Below are positions 17,887 to 26,422 of a DNA stretch of 64,000 nt, in pieces (within the stretch, counting starts at the first letter, position 1; each line of letters opens with the position of its first letter). The position numbers and the translations under genes were made by a program. The DNA is from Stieleria varia. Its GTDB lineage: Bacteria > Planctomycetota > Planctomycetia > Pirellulales > Pirellulaceae. Location of the stretch: positions 5,022,001 through 5,086,000 of the forward strand of contig NZ_CP151726.1 of NCBI RefSeq assembly GCF_038443385.1. The letters are read 5' to 3'. Below the pieces are notes generated by a model that did not search any database, had not been told where the DNA came from, and saw nothing but the letters and a program-made list of their open reading frames with translations.

Positions 17887-19206
17887 TTAGCCAACGCCAA
17901 GCTTCAAATCCTGAAGATTCGGCAGCTGTATGGCTCCCCATGCAGAGTTCCAGCCTCGGAGGTCGGTGGCGGAGAGCGTGATGGAGAATGGTAGGACGTC
18001 GGCCAGCGAATCGTGAAGCCTCTTGCCTTCCGAACGCGCTTCTGAAATCGATACGGCGCAGTGGTATTGACCAGGGCCGAGTGGAAACTGGGCTTGGAAT
18101 TGGGTCGTGGCTGTCGAACCTACGGCTGGAGCGGCGACCGGGGTTGTGAAGGCACTTCCGATCGGCGTCTTGTCTTCCGCATAGATCGTTAGTCCCAGGA
18201 TAAATGGCCCAGCCTCTTCGTTCGCTCGAATGGTTGCATCCAAAACAAAGGGTTGATCTGTGCTCAATGATCGGTCTTCGCTAAGTCCTTGCAGTTTCAA
18301 ATCAACGAACTCAAGGTGACGATCCAATCCACCAAAGGGACGAGGGGCATTTGCAATGCTGACGGGTGACTCATCGGTCACCAGGTTTTCTTTGATGTAT
18401 CGCGAAACCGCCTGGTCGGTTGAACCGTCAAAGGCGACGCCTCCTTTGGACAGCACCACGCACCGTTCGGTCAGACTGCGGATGGAGGCGAGATTGTGAC
18501 TAACAAACAAGACCGTTTTACCGGACTGAGCGACCGATTTCATCCGTCCCAGGCACTGTCTCTGAAACTCCACGTCACCCACTGCCAAGACTTCGTCGAC
18601 GATCAGAATTTCGCATTGCAAATGCGCCGCGACGGCAAACCCCAGCCGGACCATCATCCCGCTGCTGTATCGCTTGGTCGGCGTATCGAGGTATTTGGCA
18701 CAACCACTGAAGTCAACGATGGAATCCAGTTGCCCCGTGATCTCATGACGCTTCATTCCCAGAATAGCACCGTTGAGATAGACATTCTCACGGCCAGTGA
18801 GTTCGGGGTGAAATCCTGTCCCCACCTCCAGCAAGCTCGCGATTCGCCCCTTGGTCTTAATGCATCCTTCTGTCGGTGCAGTGACTCGGCTGAGCAGTTT
18901 CAACAGCGTGCTTTTACCAGCCCCGTTGCGGCCAATGATGCCAAGGATCTCGCCTTGGGCGACGTCCACACTGATATCACGCAATGCCCAGACGTAGTCG
19001 GGAGTTGTTTCGTTCTTAGTTCCTGGTTCTTGGTTCTTCGCTGTTGACTTTGTCCGGTCGTTGACTTGACCGACTTTGGCATAGGGGTCGTCTTTGCCTC
19101 GGATCGTATGCCACCAGCGATTCAAATCATGCGACAGCGTCCCCGTTCCGACTTGGCCAAGTCGGTAGAGTTTAGAGACGTTCTCGATTTTGATCGCTGC
19201 GTTCAC
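17887..19206 (-). CDS. wzt: Polysaccharide ABC exporter ATP-binding protein with substrate-binding tail (Wzt-like)
   Basis: A 439-residue protein with a GTG start. Walker A is GIIGRNGAGKSTLLKLLSRV, the signature is RYSSGMMVRLGFAVAAH, and Walker B is CEILIVDEVLAVGD with the following H-loop VSHN. After ~residue 270 comes an extra ~165-residue beta-rich domain (LDATIRANEE, YHCAVSISEA), the Wzt C-terminal type that recognises the finished glycan. An oddity is that residues 57-66 (KNQEPGTKNE) are encoded by a tract of four 7-base repeats inserted before the conserved YVWALRDIS. It partners with the ABC-2 permease just upstream. Confidence 0.92.
   Translation of the reverse strand: MNAAIKIENVSKLYRLGQVGTGTLSHDLNRWWHTIRGKDDPYAKVGQVNDRTKSTAKNQEPGTKNETTPDYVWALRDISVDVAQGEILGIIGRNGAGKSTLLKLLSRVTAPTEGCIKTKGRIASLLEVGTGFHPELTGRENVYLNGAILGMKRHEITGQLDSIVDFSGCAKYLDTPTKRYSSGMMVRLGFAVAAHLQCEILIVDEVLAVGDVEFQRQCLGRMKSVAQSGKTVLFVSHNLASIRSLTERCVVLSKGGVAFDGSTDQAVSRYIKENLVTDESPVSIANAPRPFGGLDRHLEFVDLKLQGLSEDRSLSTDQPFVLDATIRANEEAGPFILGLTIYAEDKTPIGSAFTTPVAAPAVGSTATTQFQAQFPLGPGQYHCAVSISEARSEGKRLHDSLADVLPFSITLSATDLRGWNSAWGAIQLPNLQDLKLGVG
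19012..19039. repeat. Four tandem 7-base units inside wzt
   Basis: The plus strand reads GTTCTTA, GTTCCTG, GTTCTTG, GTTCTTC without gaps (CAAGAAC-like on the coding strand). It encodes a short polar insert in Wzt between the start region and the ABC core. A 28-base tract is not a multiple of three, so loss or gain of one unit would break the frame. Confidence 0.7.
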
Positions 19207-19254
19207 GCTAGTTTTCTGGTATTTGATAATGAACTACGACGAGTGGCTCTTCCG

Positions 19255-20157
19255 CTACACCGTATCCATAAACGTTTGCTCGGTTCGGTTGAACAACAGG
19301 ACTCCGACGGTGAGCACAGTCAACGTAAAGAGCGTGGTGTACAGCAAGCCACCGACGGATGCTTGACCCGAACCGAGAAAACCATACTTGAACGCTTCGA
19401 TGATATGCGCGATCGGATTCCACCAAAGGATTCTCTGAAATCGCTCACTCAGCGTGCTCATGGGATAAATGATCGGAGTGGCGTACATGGCAAGCTGGAC
19501 ACCGAATGCCAGCAGAAACGTCAGGTCGCGGTACTTCGTTGTCAATGAGCTGAAGATGACTCCAAATCCTAATCCCAAACCTGCCATCAGCAGCACACAG
19601 TAAAGGGTCGACAGCATCCAAGCATTCGGATGGATCAGATCCGTGGAGGCGAGATACCACGCCCAGACGAGCAAGAACAAACCAAACTGGATTCCAAATT
19701 TGATCACGTTGCTCACGACAATCGATAGCGGAACGATCAGACGTGGAAAGTAGACCTTGCCGAACACGTTGGCGTTGCTGACAAAGGTGGTGGACGTCTT
19801 GTTGAAGCTGTCCGAGAAATAATTCCAGAGCGTGATTCCCGCCAGGTAGAACAATGGTGCTGGTATCTCGTCCGTGCTGATCTTGGCGATGTTCCCAAAG
19901 ACAACGACGTAAACCAACATCGTCATGACGGGCTGAACGAAGAACCAGATCGGTCCCAAGATTGTCTGCTTGTAGACGGTGACGATGTCCCGCTTGATGA
20001 ACATGAACAACAGGTCACGATACCGCCACAATTCCGCGAGATCGACATCCAATAGGTGACGCTTCGGTCGGATGACCAAGTCCCAGTCGTCATCGGCGCA
20101 ATCATTGCCCAGTGATTGAGTGGAGGTTTCGGGATTGGTTGACGGAGCGAGAGACAT
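19255..20157 (-). CDS. wzm: Polysaccharide ABC exporter permease (Wzm-like, ABC-2 type)
   Basis: 300 residues from the ATG at 20157; a GTG at 20202 would add 15 residues encoded by a 7-base repeat tract, so the ATG is preferred. LWRYRDLLFMFIKRDIVTVY is the cytoplasmic lead-in typical of Wzm/TagG permeases. About six membrane segments follow (IWFFVQPVMTMLVYVVVFG, LAGITLWNYFSDSF, FGLFLLVWAWYL, TLYCVLLMAGLGLGFGVIFS and so on), with the conserved WNPIAHIIEAFKYGFLG near the C-terminus. With Wzt it exports a finished or partly finished glycan across the inner membrane. Confidence 0.92.
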   Translation of the reverse strand: MSLAPSTNPETSTQSLGNDCADDDWDLVIRPKRHLLDVDLAELWRYRDLLFMFIKRDIVTVYKQTILGPIWFFVQPVMTMLVYVVVFGNIAKISTDEIPAPLFYLAGITLWNYFSDSFNKTSTTFVSNANVFGKVYFPRLIVPLSIVVSNVIKFGIQFGLFLLVWAWYLASTDLIHPNAWMLSTLYCVLLMAGLGLGFGVIFSSLTTKYRDLTFLLAFGVQLAMYATPIIYPMSTLSERFQRILWWNPIAHIIEAFKYGFLGSGQASVGGLLYTTLFTLTVLTVGVLLFNRTEQTFMDTV

Positions 20158-20160
20158 TCG

Positions 20161-20195
20161 GGTTGTTGGTTGTTGGGGCTTGGTTGGCCGTTCTT
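20161..20195. repeat. Five 7-base units just upstream of the wzm start
   Basis: The plus strand reads GGTTGTT, GGTTGTT, GGGGCTT, GGTTGGC, CGTTCTT. It ends 4 bases before the chosen ATG codon of wzm (20155-20157 on the complement), so it lies where a ribosome-binding site would be expected, or codes PQQPTTR if the upstream GTG is used. Confidence 0.65.
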
Positions 20196-20231
20196 CCTGC
20201 ACGCGGGGCGAGGGGAGATGTGTTCGGTTTT

Positions 20232-20259
20232 GCTAACTGCCAGTTGCCAACCGCTCAAT
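20232..20259. repeat. Four 7-base units at the 3' end of a glycosyltransferase gene
   Basis: The plus strand reads GCTAACT, GCCAGTT, GCCAACC, GCTCAAT. The tract covers the stop and last codons of the gene at 20233-21357, so the protein tail (IERLATGS) is encoded by repeat sequence. Confidence 0.6.
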
Positions 20260-21357
20260 TTTGGAGAATGGTTTGACGCATTCTTGCCACGTCAGCGTTG
20301 CGGCTCTTGTCTTGGCGGCTTCGCTGAGGGTTTGCCAATTGGTTTGATTGGTCAGGAGCTCTTGGAGGGCGTCGGCGGTCCATTGCGGGTCTTCAACGGG
20401 GCCGAAGAGGCCCGCTGGTTGGCAGATCTCGGCGATCGCGCAACAGTTGGTGCTGACGATCGGCGTTCCAAACGCCATGGCTTCGGCCGCCGGGATGCCA
20501 TACGACTCGCAGTGACTTGGCAATGCGTATACCTGATTGATTGCGTACTGACGATGTAGTTCTTCATCGCTGACGCGACCCAAGATCTCGACAGCGTCGG
20601 CCAGTTTAAGAGAGTTGACTTGATTTCGGATACGCTGCTCGTAATCGCTGTCGGGCCATGGGCCGACCAAACGCAGTGTTGCGGGGATGTCTCGTTTACG
20701 CAGGATCGCGACTGCATCGACGAGCGTGTGGGCGCCCTTCCACGCGGCCATCGCCGAGACGGAAAGGATGGAATAGGGATCACGAGACAAGTCGGCGTGC
20801 TCTCGTGCTGCTTCAAATGTGTCTTCGTTGAGACCCACGTAAGCGATCTCGTGTGGACATTCTTTGCGTCCTTGATTGTCCGCCGCGTACAGGCTGCGTA
20901 AGTGGTCGGAAATGTAAAGCATCAAGCCAGCATGCTGAAACGCTTTGCTGTAGCCCACACGTTGCAGCCTCGCCTTCAGTCGCTCTTTCCAGTTCCGATG
21001 AACGATCGGACGGTAACACCACGGATTCTGGCACAAGACGGCTTGAGGGACCGGACATCGAGGGATCAGGGCTCCCGATACCGTCAAAACAACATCTGAT
21101 TTTCGCTCGCGAACCAGAGACGGAAATTTCGTTGTTTCCCAGAGAGTCCTTTTGGCCCAATTTCGGTAGTGGTCCGAAAGTGGAACCGACACCGCGCCCT
21201 GCTGCAGAATATCGTCTGGAGGTGGGTTGGATTCATAATGCAGAATCTCCAACTCATGTTCGGGCAAGATTGACTCGCTGTACGGGCGCAGAAAGCCGTA
21301 CACGACATGATTTCCGCTCATGGAGCCGATCGAAAGAGTGTTGACGAGGAGACGCAA
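20233..21357 (-). CDS. GT4 family glycosyltransferase
   Basis: A 374-residue GT-B enzyme. The TTG at 21357 is chosen because the first beta strand (RLLVNTLSIGSMSGNHVVYG) starts right there and the next ATG would cut it. DPYSILSVSAMAAWKGAHTL opens the second Rossmann domain, and ALPSHCESYGIPAAEAMAFG is the donor-binding E-x7-E block. It lies between wzm and wecB, with ~100 bases of repeat-bearing spacer upstream. It adds an unknown sugar. Confidence 0.85.
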   Translation of the reverse strand: MRLLVNTLSIGSMSGNHVVYGFLRPYSESILPEHELEILHYESNPPPDDILQQGAVSVPLSDHYRNWAKRTLWETTKFPSLVRERKSDVVLTVSGALIPRCPVPQAVLCQNPWCYRPIVHRNWKERLKARLQRVGYSKAFQHAGLMLYISDHLRSLYAADNQGRKECPHEIAYVGLNEDTFEAAREHADLSRDPYSILSVSAMAAWKGAHTLVDAVAILRKRDIPATLRLVGPWPDSDYEQRIRNQVNSLKLADAVEILGRVSDEELHRQYAINQVYALPSHCESYGIPAAEAMAFGTPIVSTNCCAIAEICQPAGLFGPVEDPQWTADALQELLTNQTNWQTLSEAAKTRAATLTWQECVKPFSKIERLATGS

Positions 21358-21424
21358 GATTTAGAGTTGGCAGGAGGCAGGAAGGGAAGACGACGGAGTT
21401 TGTGGGGGCGGCACTGGTGGAGCA

Positions 21425-21466
21425 ACTGCCTACTGACTCCTGACAGCTAACTACTAACTTCTACTT
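21425..21466. repeat. Six 7-base units between wecB and a GT4 gene
   Basis: The plus strand reads ACTGCCT, ACTGACT, CCTGACA, GCTAACT, ACTAACT, TCTACTT (consensus ACTRACT). It fills the end of the intergenic spacer and just enters the 3' end of wecB. It is the clearest of four 7-base-period tracts in 2.5 kb. Confidence 0.7.
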
Positions 21467-22570
21467 CACTCGAATCGGGGAGGCTTTCAACAGTGCTTGG
21501 GCAATTCTTTGGGAGGCTTGGCCGTCCCAGAGGGCAGGACATTGTTTTTGCGGTGGGGTGGCCTGCAAGTCTTGCCAAGCATCGAGCAAGCTTTCGCGAC
21601 CGGGTTTCACCAGACGATTCGTGCCTTCGGTAATCGTGATCGGGCGTTCTGTGTTCGGGCGAACGGTGAGACAGGGGACGCCAAGGTACGTGGTTTCTTC
21701 TTGGATGCCGCCGGAGTCCGTGATGACGGTGGCAGCAGATTGAACCAAGGCCATGAACTCAAAGTAGCCCCTTGGCTCAAGCATTTGAATCTTGGGATCA
21801 GGGACGATTCCCAGTTCGTTCAATCGACGACGGGTACGCGGGTGCACAGGGAACACGACGGGAATGTCCGCTGCGATCTGTCCGAGTGCATCGATCAACT
21901 CGCCCAGCATACTAGGGTCGTCGACGTTGCCGGGTCGGTGTAACGTTGCCAGGACATACTCTTCTGCTGTCAGTCCCAGGTCGCGGACAATCGTTTGCTC
22001 GCTGAGGATGGGCAACGATTCGACCAGGGAGTCGATCATCACGTTGCCTACACATTTGATTTTGTTTCGCGGAACGGACTCGTTGATTAGATTCGTGTCG
22101 GCGTCGCTGGATGGTGTGAGCAGCAGATCAGCGATCGAATCAACGACAATGCGATTGATTTCCTCTGGCATGCTACGGTCCCCCGATCTCAAACCGGCTT
22201 CCACATGCGCGATCGGAATCTCCAGCTTTGCTGCCGTCAAGGCACACGCGAGAGTGGACGTGACATCACCGACGACGATTAACCAGTCGGGTTGGTGATT
22301 CATCAGAACGGGCTCGAATGCCAGCATGATCCTAGCGGTCTGTTGAGCTTGGGTGCCGCCGGAGATTCCTAGGTGCTCATCCGGTTTGGGCAGTCGCAAC
22401 TCGTCAAAGAAGACGTCCGACATCATCGGGTCGTAGTGCTGTCCGGTGTGAACGAGAACTTGTTTGATCGCCGGATCACATGCATCCACCGCCCGCATGA
22501 TCGGTGCGACTTTCATGAAGTTTGGTCGTGCGCCGACGACGAACAGAAATTTTAGGCGGTTGCGAAGCAT
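21461..22570 (-). CDS. wecB: UDP-N-acetylglucosamine 2-epimerase (non-hydrolysing)
   Basis: A 369-residue protein. The start region LFVVGARPNFMKVAPIMRA and the motif HVEAGLRSGDRSMPEEINR are diagnostic. GQHYDPMMSDVFFDEL and VITDSGGIQEETTYLGVPCL (UDP-binding region) complete the family pattern at normal length. It interconverts UDP-GlcNAc and UDP-ManNAc in the cytoplasm, pointing to ManNAc or ManNAcA in the polysaccharide. No UDP-ManNAc dehydrogenase is in the window. It is followed after ~100 bases by a GT4 gene. Confidence 0.93.
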   Translation of the reverse strand: MLRNRLKFLFVVGARPNFMKVAPIMRAVDACDPAIKQVLVHTGQHYDPMMSDVFFDELRLPKPDEHLGISGGTQAQQTARIMLAFEPVLMNHQPDWLIVVGDVTSTLACALTAAKLEIPIAHVEAGLRSGDRSMPEEINRIVVDSIADLLLTPSSDADTNLINESVPRNKIKCVGNVMIDSLVESLPILSEQTIVRDLGLTAEEYVLATLHRPGNVDDPSMLGELIDALGQIAADIPVVFPVHPRTRRRLNELGIVPDPKIQMLEPRGYFEFMALVQSAATVITDSGGIQEETTYLGVPCLTVRPNTERPITITEGTNRLVKPGRESLLDAWQDLQATPPQKQCPALWDGQASQRIAQALLKASPIRVK

Positions 22571-22583
22571 ACGACGGTGGTAT

Positions 22584-22713
22584 GAGGCTTTGGAAAGTCG
22601 CCCAGAATGGGCGACACTATCGATTTGGAAAATCGAGCGACGATGGGGAGAGGCTTTGGAAAGTCGCTCGGGCTGGGAACGCTATCGATTGGAAGGATCG
22701 AGCGACGATGGGG
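22584..22713. repeat. Two tandem copies of a ~65-bp structured repeat
   Basis: Copies start at 22584 and 22650 with the shared opening GAGGCTTTGGAAAGTCGC and the shared end ATCGAGCGACGATGGGG. Each contains a small hairpin (TCGATTT-gga-AAATCGA at 22620-22636). The tract spans the wecB start-side spacer and the last ~10 codons of the ligase-like gene. A related single copy lies at 41146-41176. Confidence 0.7.
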
Positions 22714-24994
22714 TGAGTGAGTCGGTGGGGAAATGGGGAAACGAGTTGGCTGAGTTGAGCACACGATCGGACATCTCGGGTCTGAGGTGGATCACTCGCT
22801 GGTACATCGACAATGCGTTGCCGTAGTCTTTGTTGTCCGCGCTGTATCGTGCAAATTGGAACAGAACCGACGGGTCGTTTCGGTACAACGATTGTGCTTG
22901 CTGTATCGCTTGCTCGGTCAGTCCTGGTGTTTGGTGGACGAACTCCAGGTAAACCAAATTGTTTCGCGGCTGAATCGCGAGTGGCCTGGTTTTCAGAATG
23001 TCTCGGGAAAACTGCAATGCTTGTCCATAGGGACTCGCTGCGGATCGTTGTTCTTCATCGACCGGCAGAGGCAGTAGTTTTTGGTTAGTCTTTGTCGCAG
23101 CCAGTGGAATCTTTTCTGAACTTGCTCTCCAGGCCAAACGGCGTACGGTGCGTGCTGTGTTGAAGGAAAGTTGCGAGACATCGCTTAGATTTCCGGCGCT
23201 GGCTAAACCGATTTCATTCAATCGGCCTTGTTGAAACCGATACCTTGACACGATGTCTTGCAGGTCAGCGGTTGGATGTTGAACAACTCGCGCTGCGAGT
23301 ACATCTGCTCGCTGGATCAACTCGGGAAGGTCTCCTCGCAGGCTACGAAGATGGATCTTTGCGTCGCGAACGAGATACTCGTTGATGGCATCTTGTTTCA
23401 GGCGTCCCGCTGCGATGACTCCCAAGCCCAATAGGCTGGCGGCCAGCATGGTCGGAAAAATCAAGTCGCTCCAGCGGGACATCGACAGACGGCCTGAGCC
23501 GGATTTGAGCAGTTGGAGTTTTTTCTTTCCTGAGCTTGCTTTTTCTGATTCGGTTGATTGCTGCGGTTTGGTGCGGTCTGAACGAACGATCACGCTTGCT
23601 GCACGAGAAACGATGACGGGAATCAGCAGGCAGACGATGATCAAATTGGACGGGATGATCAAACCGAAGTCAAAGAACTGGCTGATCAACAACAGCAGCA
23701 CGCAGTACCAACCGGTCAACCGCATGGCTTCGTCGATCGGATCGTACGATTTGCTCAGCCGCACGAGGCTCCAAACCATGACCATCCAGAACGCTGTCCA
23801 GATCAGCAATCCGCCGACGCCGAGTTCCACCAGCATTTCCAGCCACAGGTTGTCGGCGTGGTGGTGCCAACGCCACGAACTGGTTTGTTGAAAGGGGAGG
23901 TAGGCGTAGCTGTAGGTTGCCAGTCCACTGCCCATCGGCAGAAAACCGAGGAACGTTCGAAACCCATCGGGCCAGTGCGCCAGACGTCCATCGTTGGTGA
24001 GTCGATCGGCATTGTTGTTCAGTGAGGATTCGAGTTGATCCAGGGGCGTGTTGCTGAGCTCTGATGGCAGGGCCAACAGCACACATCCGCCGCCGACGAT
24101 CACGACCGCGATCAGGACGATCGCGATGGCACGACCCGAGCGGACCATCGCCACACTGGCAATCCCTGAGACCAGCAGGGACAGGATTCCGCCGCGCGAA
24201 CCACACAGTGCGACTCCCAGCAGGCAGATCAGTCCGCATGCGATGGCCATCAGCGAAAGAGGGTTTCCGAAGGTTTCCTGAAGTTTTGAAAAGGTGATTC
24301 TCTTGCGTCGTGCGGGAGCGTCCGGATCGTTGACGTCGGACATGCTGCGAAGTCGCCAGGTCAGTAGCCCAAGACAGCTTGCCAAGGCCAAGTTCATGGT
24401 CAAGGCTGCGTTGTTTCGATTCAGGAACGTTCCAAACGGTGCTCCTTCTCCGCCACTGGTAAAGCTCCACATTTGGAACGATGGCACCAGCTTGCGAGTG
24501 ATCCCGATGACCGCGGTGATGGCGCCACCGAGGGCGATCGATGCCAGCAGGAACGCGATCCGTTCTCTTGTTCCGTAGACGACCGGTGCTGCGGCGGCGG
24601 CCAAGCAGGCGATGACCAACATCGCCAGCGTATGTTGCGTGTCCAGTGGAGCGATCGAAATGGGAAACTCGCTGGGGCGTTGGTTTGCCTCCATCAGCGG
24701 CGCGGCCCAGGTCAAATAGGCGTCGTGGCTGGCGGGGCTGAGCCAGTGAACGGTTTCGGCCGATAGGCTGACGGTCTGTATCCATGCGTAGCCAGCCAAC
24801 AGTAGCATTAAGATCACGACGGCATGCGTACGATGGTTGATACGGCTGGCGGATAAGGTGTTCCAACTGAGTGTGTTGCCGACCAGGGCGATGGCGAACG
24901 CGATCATGATCGCAACGGCCATCATGTGTTGAGTCCATTGCAATACGCCGCCAAAATCGCTGGCGGCAAGTGGTGTGATCCAAATGAAGATCAC
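22682..24994 (-). CDS. O-antigen ligase / Wzy-type membrane protein with C-terminal TPR-like region
   Basis: About 770 residues, GTG start at 24994. The frame is open ~60 bases further without an ATG, and the first membrane helix may begin there, so the start is uncertain. About 12 hydrophobic segments fill residues 1-470, and the Wzy_C-type loop has ALCGSRGGILSLLVSGIASV and HHHADNLWLEMLVELGVGGL. After a basic linker (residues ~475-505) and another membrane segment, a soluble helical domain ends in TPR-like sequence (ALSMYQRVIHLRPEMS). Predicted role: polymerising or attaching the glycan on the periplasmic side. Its last codons lie in a repeat. Confidence 0.82.
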   Translation of the reverse strand: MIFIWITPLAASDFGGVLQWTQHMMAVAIMIAFAIALVGNTLSWNTLSASRINHRTHAVVILMLLLAGYAWIQTVSLSAETVHWLSPASHDAYLTWAAPLMEANQRPSEFPISIAPLDTQHTLAMLVIACLAAAAAPVVYGTRERIAFLLASIALGGAITAVIGITRKLVPSFQMWSFTSGGEGAPFGTFLNRNNAALTMNLALASCLGLLTWRLRSMSDVNDPDAPARRKRITFSKLQETFGNPLSLMAIACGLICLLGVALCGSRGGILSLLVSGIASVAMVRSGRAIAIVLIAVVIVGGGCVLLALPSELSNTPLDQLESSLNNNADRLTNDGRLAHWPDGFRTFLGFLPMGSGLATYSYAYLPFQQTSSWRWHHHADNLWLEMLVELGVGGLLIWTAFWMVMVWSLVRLSKSYDPIDEAMRLTGWYCVLLLLISQFFDFGLIIPSNLIIVCLLIPVIVSRAASVIVRSDRTKPQQSTESEKASSGKKKLQLLKSGSGRLSMSRWSDLIFPTMLAASLLGLGVIAAGRLKQDAINEYLVRDAKIHLRSLRGDLPELIQRADVLAARVVQHPTADLQDIVSRYRFQQGRLNEIGLASAGNLSDVSQLSFNTARTVRRLAWRASSEKIPLAATKTNQKLLPLPVDEEQRSAASPYGQALQFSRDILKTRPLAIQPRNNLVYLEFVHQTPGLTEQAIQQAQSLYRNDPSVLFQFARYSADNKDYGNALSMYQRVIHLRPEMSDRVLNSANSFPHFPTDSLTPSSLDPSNR

Positions 24995-25054
24995 ACCTGC
25001 GAGCCAGAGGGTCCACTGGCCGAGTTGAATTCTAGAGGGCGTAATGGTGGTGAA

Positions 25055-26089
25055 CTATTTCAGTGCGTCCAAGTCGGCTTGGACCATGATCTTTGCCAAC
25101 TCGGGCAATTGAGTCGTCGCCGTCCAGTCCAAGTTCGCAGCGGCTTTGCTCGGATCGCCCACGAGCTGAGCACCTTCGCTGCGTCGCATGTATCGCGCGT
25201 CCTGCTGCACGTACTTTTCCCAGTCCAGCCCCACGGTTTGAAACGCAGCGTCGAGGAAATCGCGGACACTGTGATCTTTACCGGTTGCTAGGACAAAATC
25301 ATCCGCATCGGGTTGTTGCAGCATTCGCCACATGGCTTCGACGTAGTCAGGTGCGAAACCCCAGTCTCGTCGGCCATCGAGTGAACCGAGCGAGAGTGAG
25401 TCCTGCTTGCCTTGCGAGATCGCTGCAGCGGCACGCGTGATCTTGCGGGTGACAAACGACTCGCCGCGACGTGGTGATTCGTGGTTGTAGCAGATTGCGT
25501 TGCACGCGAATAAATCGAACGAGTTTCGGTAAAGCGTGACCATCTGCGTTGCGAATGTTTTCGCCACACCGTAGGGAGTGACTGGACGCATCGGTGTGGA
25601 TTCGTTTTGGGGGGACGTGTCGGGACGTCCAAAGATTTCGCTGCTACTGATGTGCAGCAGTTTCGGCTGTTTGTCCAGGTCTCTGATGATCTCAAGCAGT
25701 TTCAGCGTGCCCATTGCGGTGAAGCGGCAAGTCGTTTCGGGAATCTCGAAACTGGCTCCCACGTGGCTTTGACCTGCCAAGTGATACAGCTCGTCGGGGC
25801 GGCTGCTGATCAGAATCCGTCGAATCGTCGTTGAATCGTCGAGGTCGGCGTAATGCAGGAACAAACGCTTTTCGTGGACGTCACCATCGTAGAACAATTT
25901 ATCCAGCCGGTTTCGCGCCGTGGTGCTGCTACGGCGAACGATCCCGTGAACGATGTACCCTTTGTCGAGCAGCAGTTCTGTGAGGTAAGAGCCGTCTTGT
26001 CCGGTGATACCGGTGATCAAGGCGACGGGAGCGACAGAGGTGGGATTGTTCAAGGGAAGTCGGTTCGACGAGAGTTTGTTGGGTGTCAA
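25055..26089 (-). CDS. gmd: GDP-mannose 4,6-dehydratase
   Basis: A 344-residue SDR enzyme. ALITGITGQDGSYLTELLLD is the NADP-binding glycine motif, VHGIVRRSST follows, and HLAGQSHVGASFEIP, SSSEIFG and TPYGVAK carry the catalytic Ser-Tyr-Lys set. NHESPRRGESFVTRKITRAA is diagnostic of GMD. It converts GDP-mannose to GDP-4-keto-6-deoxymannose, precursor of GDP-fucose, rhamnose or perosamine. Only TTG codons can start the frame (26089, or later ones); 26089 is kept provisionally. No GDP-fucose synthase is adjacent. Confidence 0.92.
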   Translation of the reverse strand: MTPNKLSSNRLPLNNPTSVAPVALITGITGQDGSYLTELLLDKGYIVHGIVRRSSTTARNRLDKLFYDGDVHEKRLFLHYADLDDSTTIRRILISSRPDELYHLAGQSHVGASFEIPETTCRFTAMGTLKLLEIIRDLDKQPKLLHISSSEIFGRPDTSPQNESTPMRPVTPYGVAKTFATQMVTLYRNSFDLFACNAICYNHESPRRGESFVTRKITRAAAAISQGKQDSLSLGSLDGRRDWGFAPDYVEAMWRMLQQPDADDFVLATGKDHSVRDFLDAAFQTVGLDWEKYVQQDARYMRRSEGAQLVGDPSKAAANLDWTATTQLPELAKIMVQADLDALK

Positions 26090-26182
26090 GGCTTTAGCCT
26101 GAACTGCTCAAAATTTGGCGTTGTGGCATTTTGGGTTTGCGGAAGTTTATGTCCCTACTGCCGGCGAAGCTGGTGGACTCCA

Positions 26183-26255
26183 GTGAGCCTCAGGCGCTAG
26201 CCGTGGGCCTGTGGCTGATTGTGGTGCCGGCCCACGGCTAGCGCCTGAGGCTCAC
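26183..26255. repeat. 27-bp perfect inverted repeat (strong hairpin)
   Basis: The left arm 26183-26209 (GTGAGCCTCAGGCGCTAGCC and on) is the exact complement of the right arm 26229-26255, with a 19-base loop. The right arm is the first part of the 40-bp tandem unit. It could act as a transcription barrier between two minus-strand genes; there is no T-run of an intrinsic terminator. Confidence 0.85.
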
Positions 26256-26350
26256 TTTAATTTAGACAGGCCCACGGCTAGCGCCTGAGGCTCACTTTAA
26301 TTTAGACAGGCCCACGGCTAGCGCCTGAGGCTCACTTTAATTTAGACAGG
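26231..26350. repeat. Three perfect tandem copies of a 40-bp unit
   Basis: The unit begins CCCACGGCTAGCGCCTGAGG and ends TTTAATTTAGACAGG. Copies are at 26231-26270, 26271-26310 and 26311-26350, with no mismatch. Identical copies imply recent expansion. Confidence 0.95.
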
Positions 26351-26422
26351 TAGAACAAAAACATCGACAAAATTAGCAGTGTCAACACTAATCTTTGAGC
26401 AGCCCAGTTGGGTATGTTTGCT

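Noticed and set aside
23670-25016. 448-codon minus-strand frame overlapping the O-antigen-ligase-like gene
   Set aside because: It is Arg/His-rich with no hydrophobic pattern; the other frame has clear membrane helices and family motifs.
26231-26350. Three 40-bp repeats as a CRISPR array
   Set aside because: The copies are directly adjacent with no spacers and no cas genes are present.
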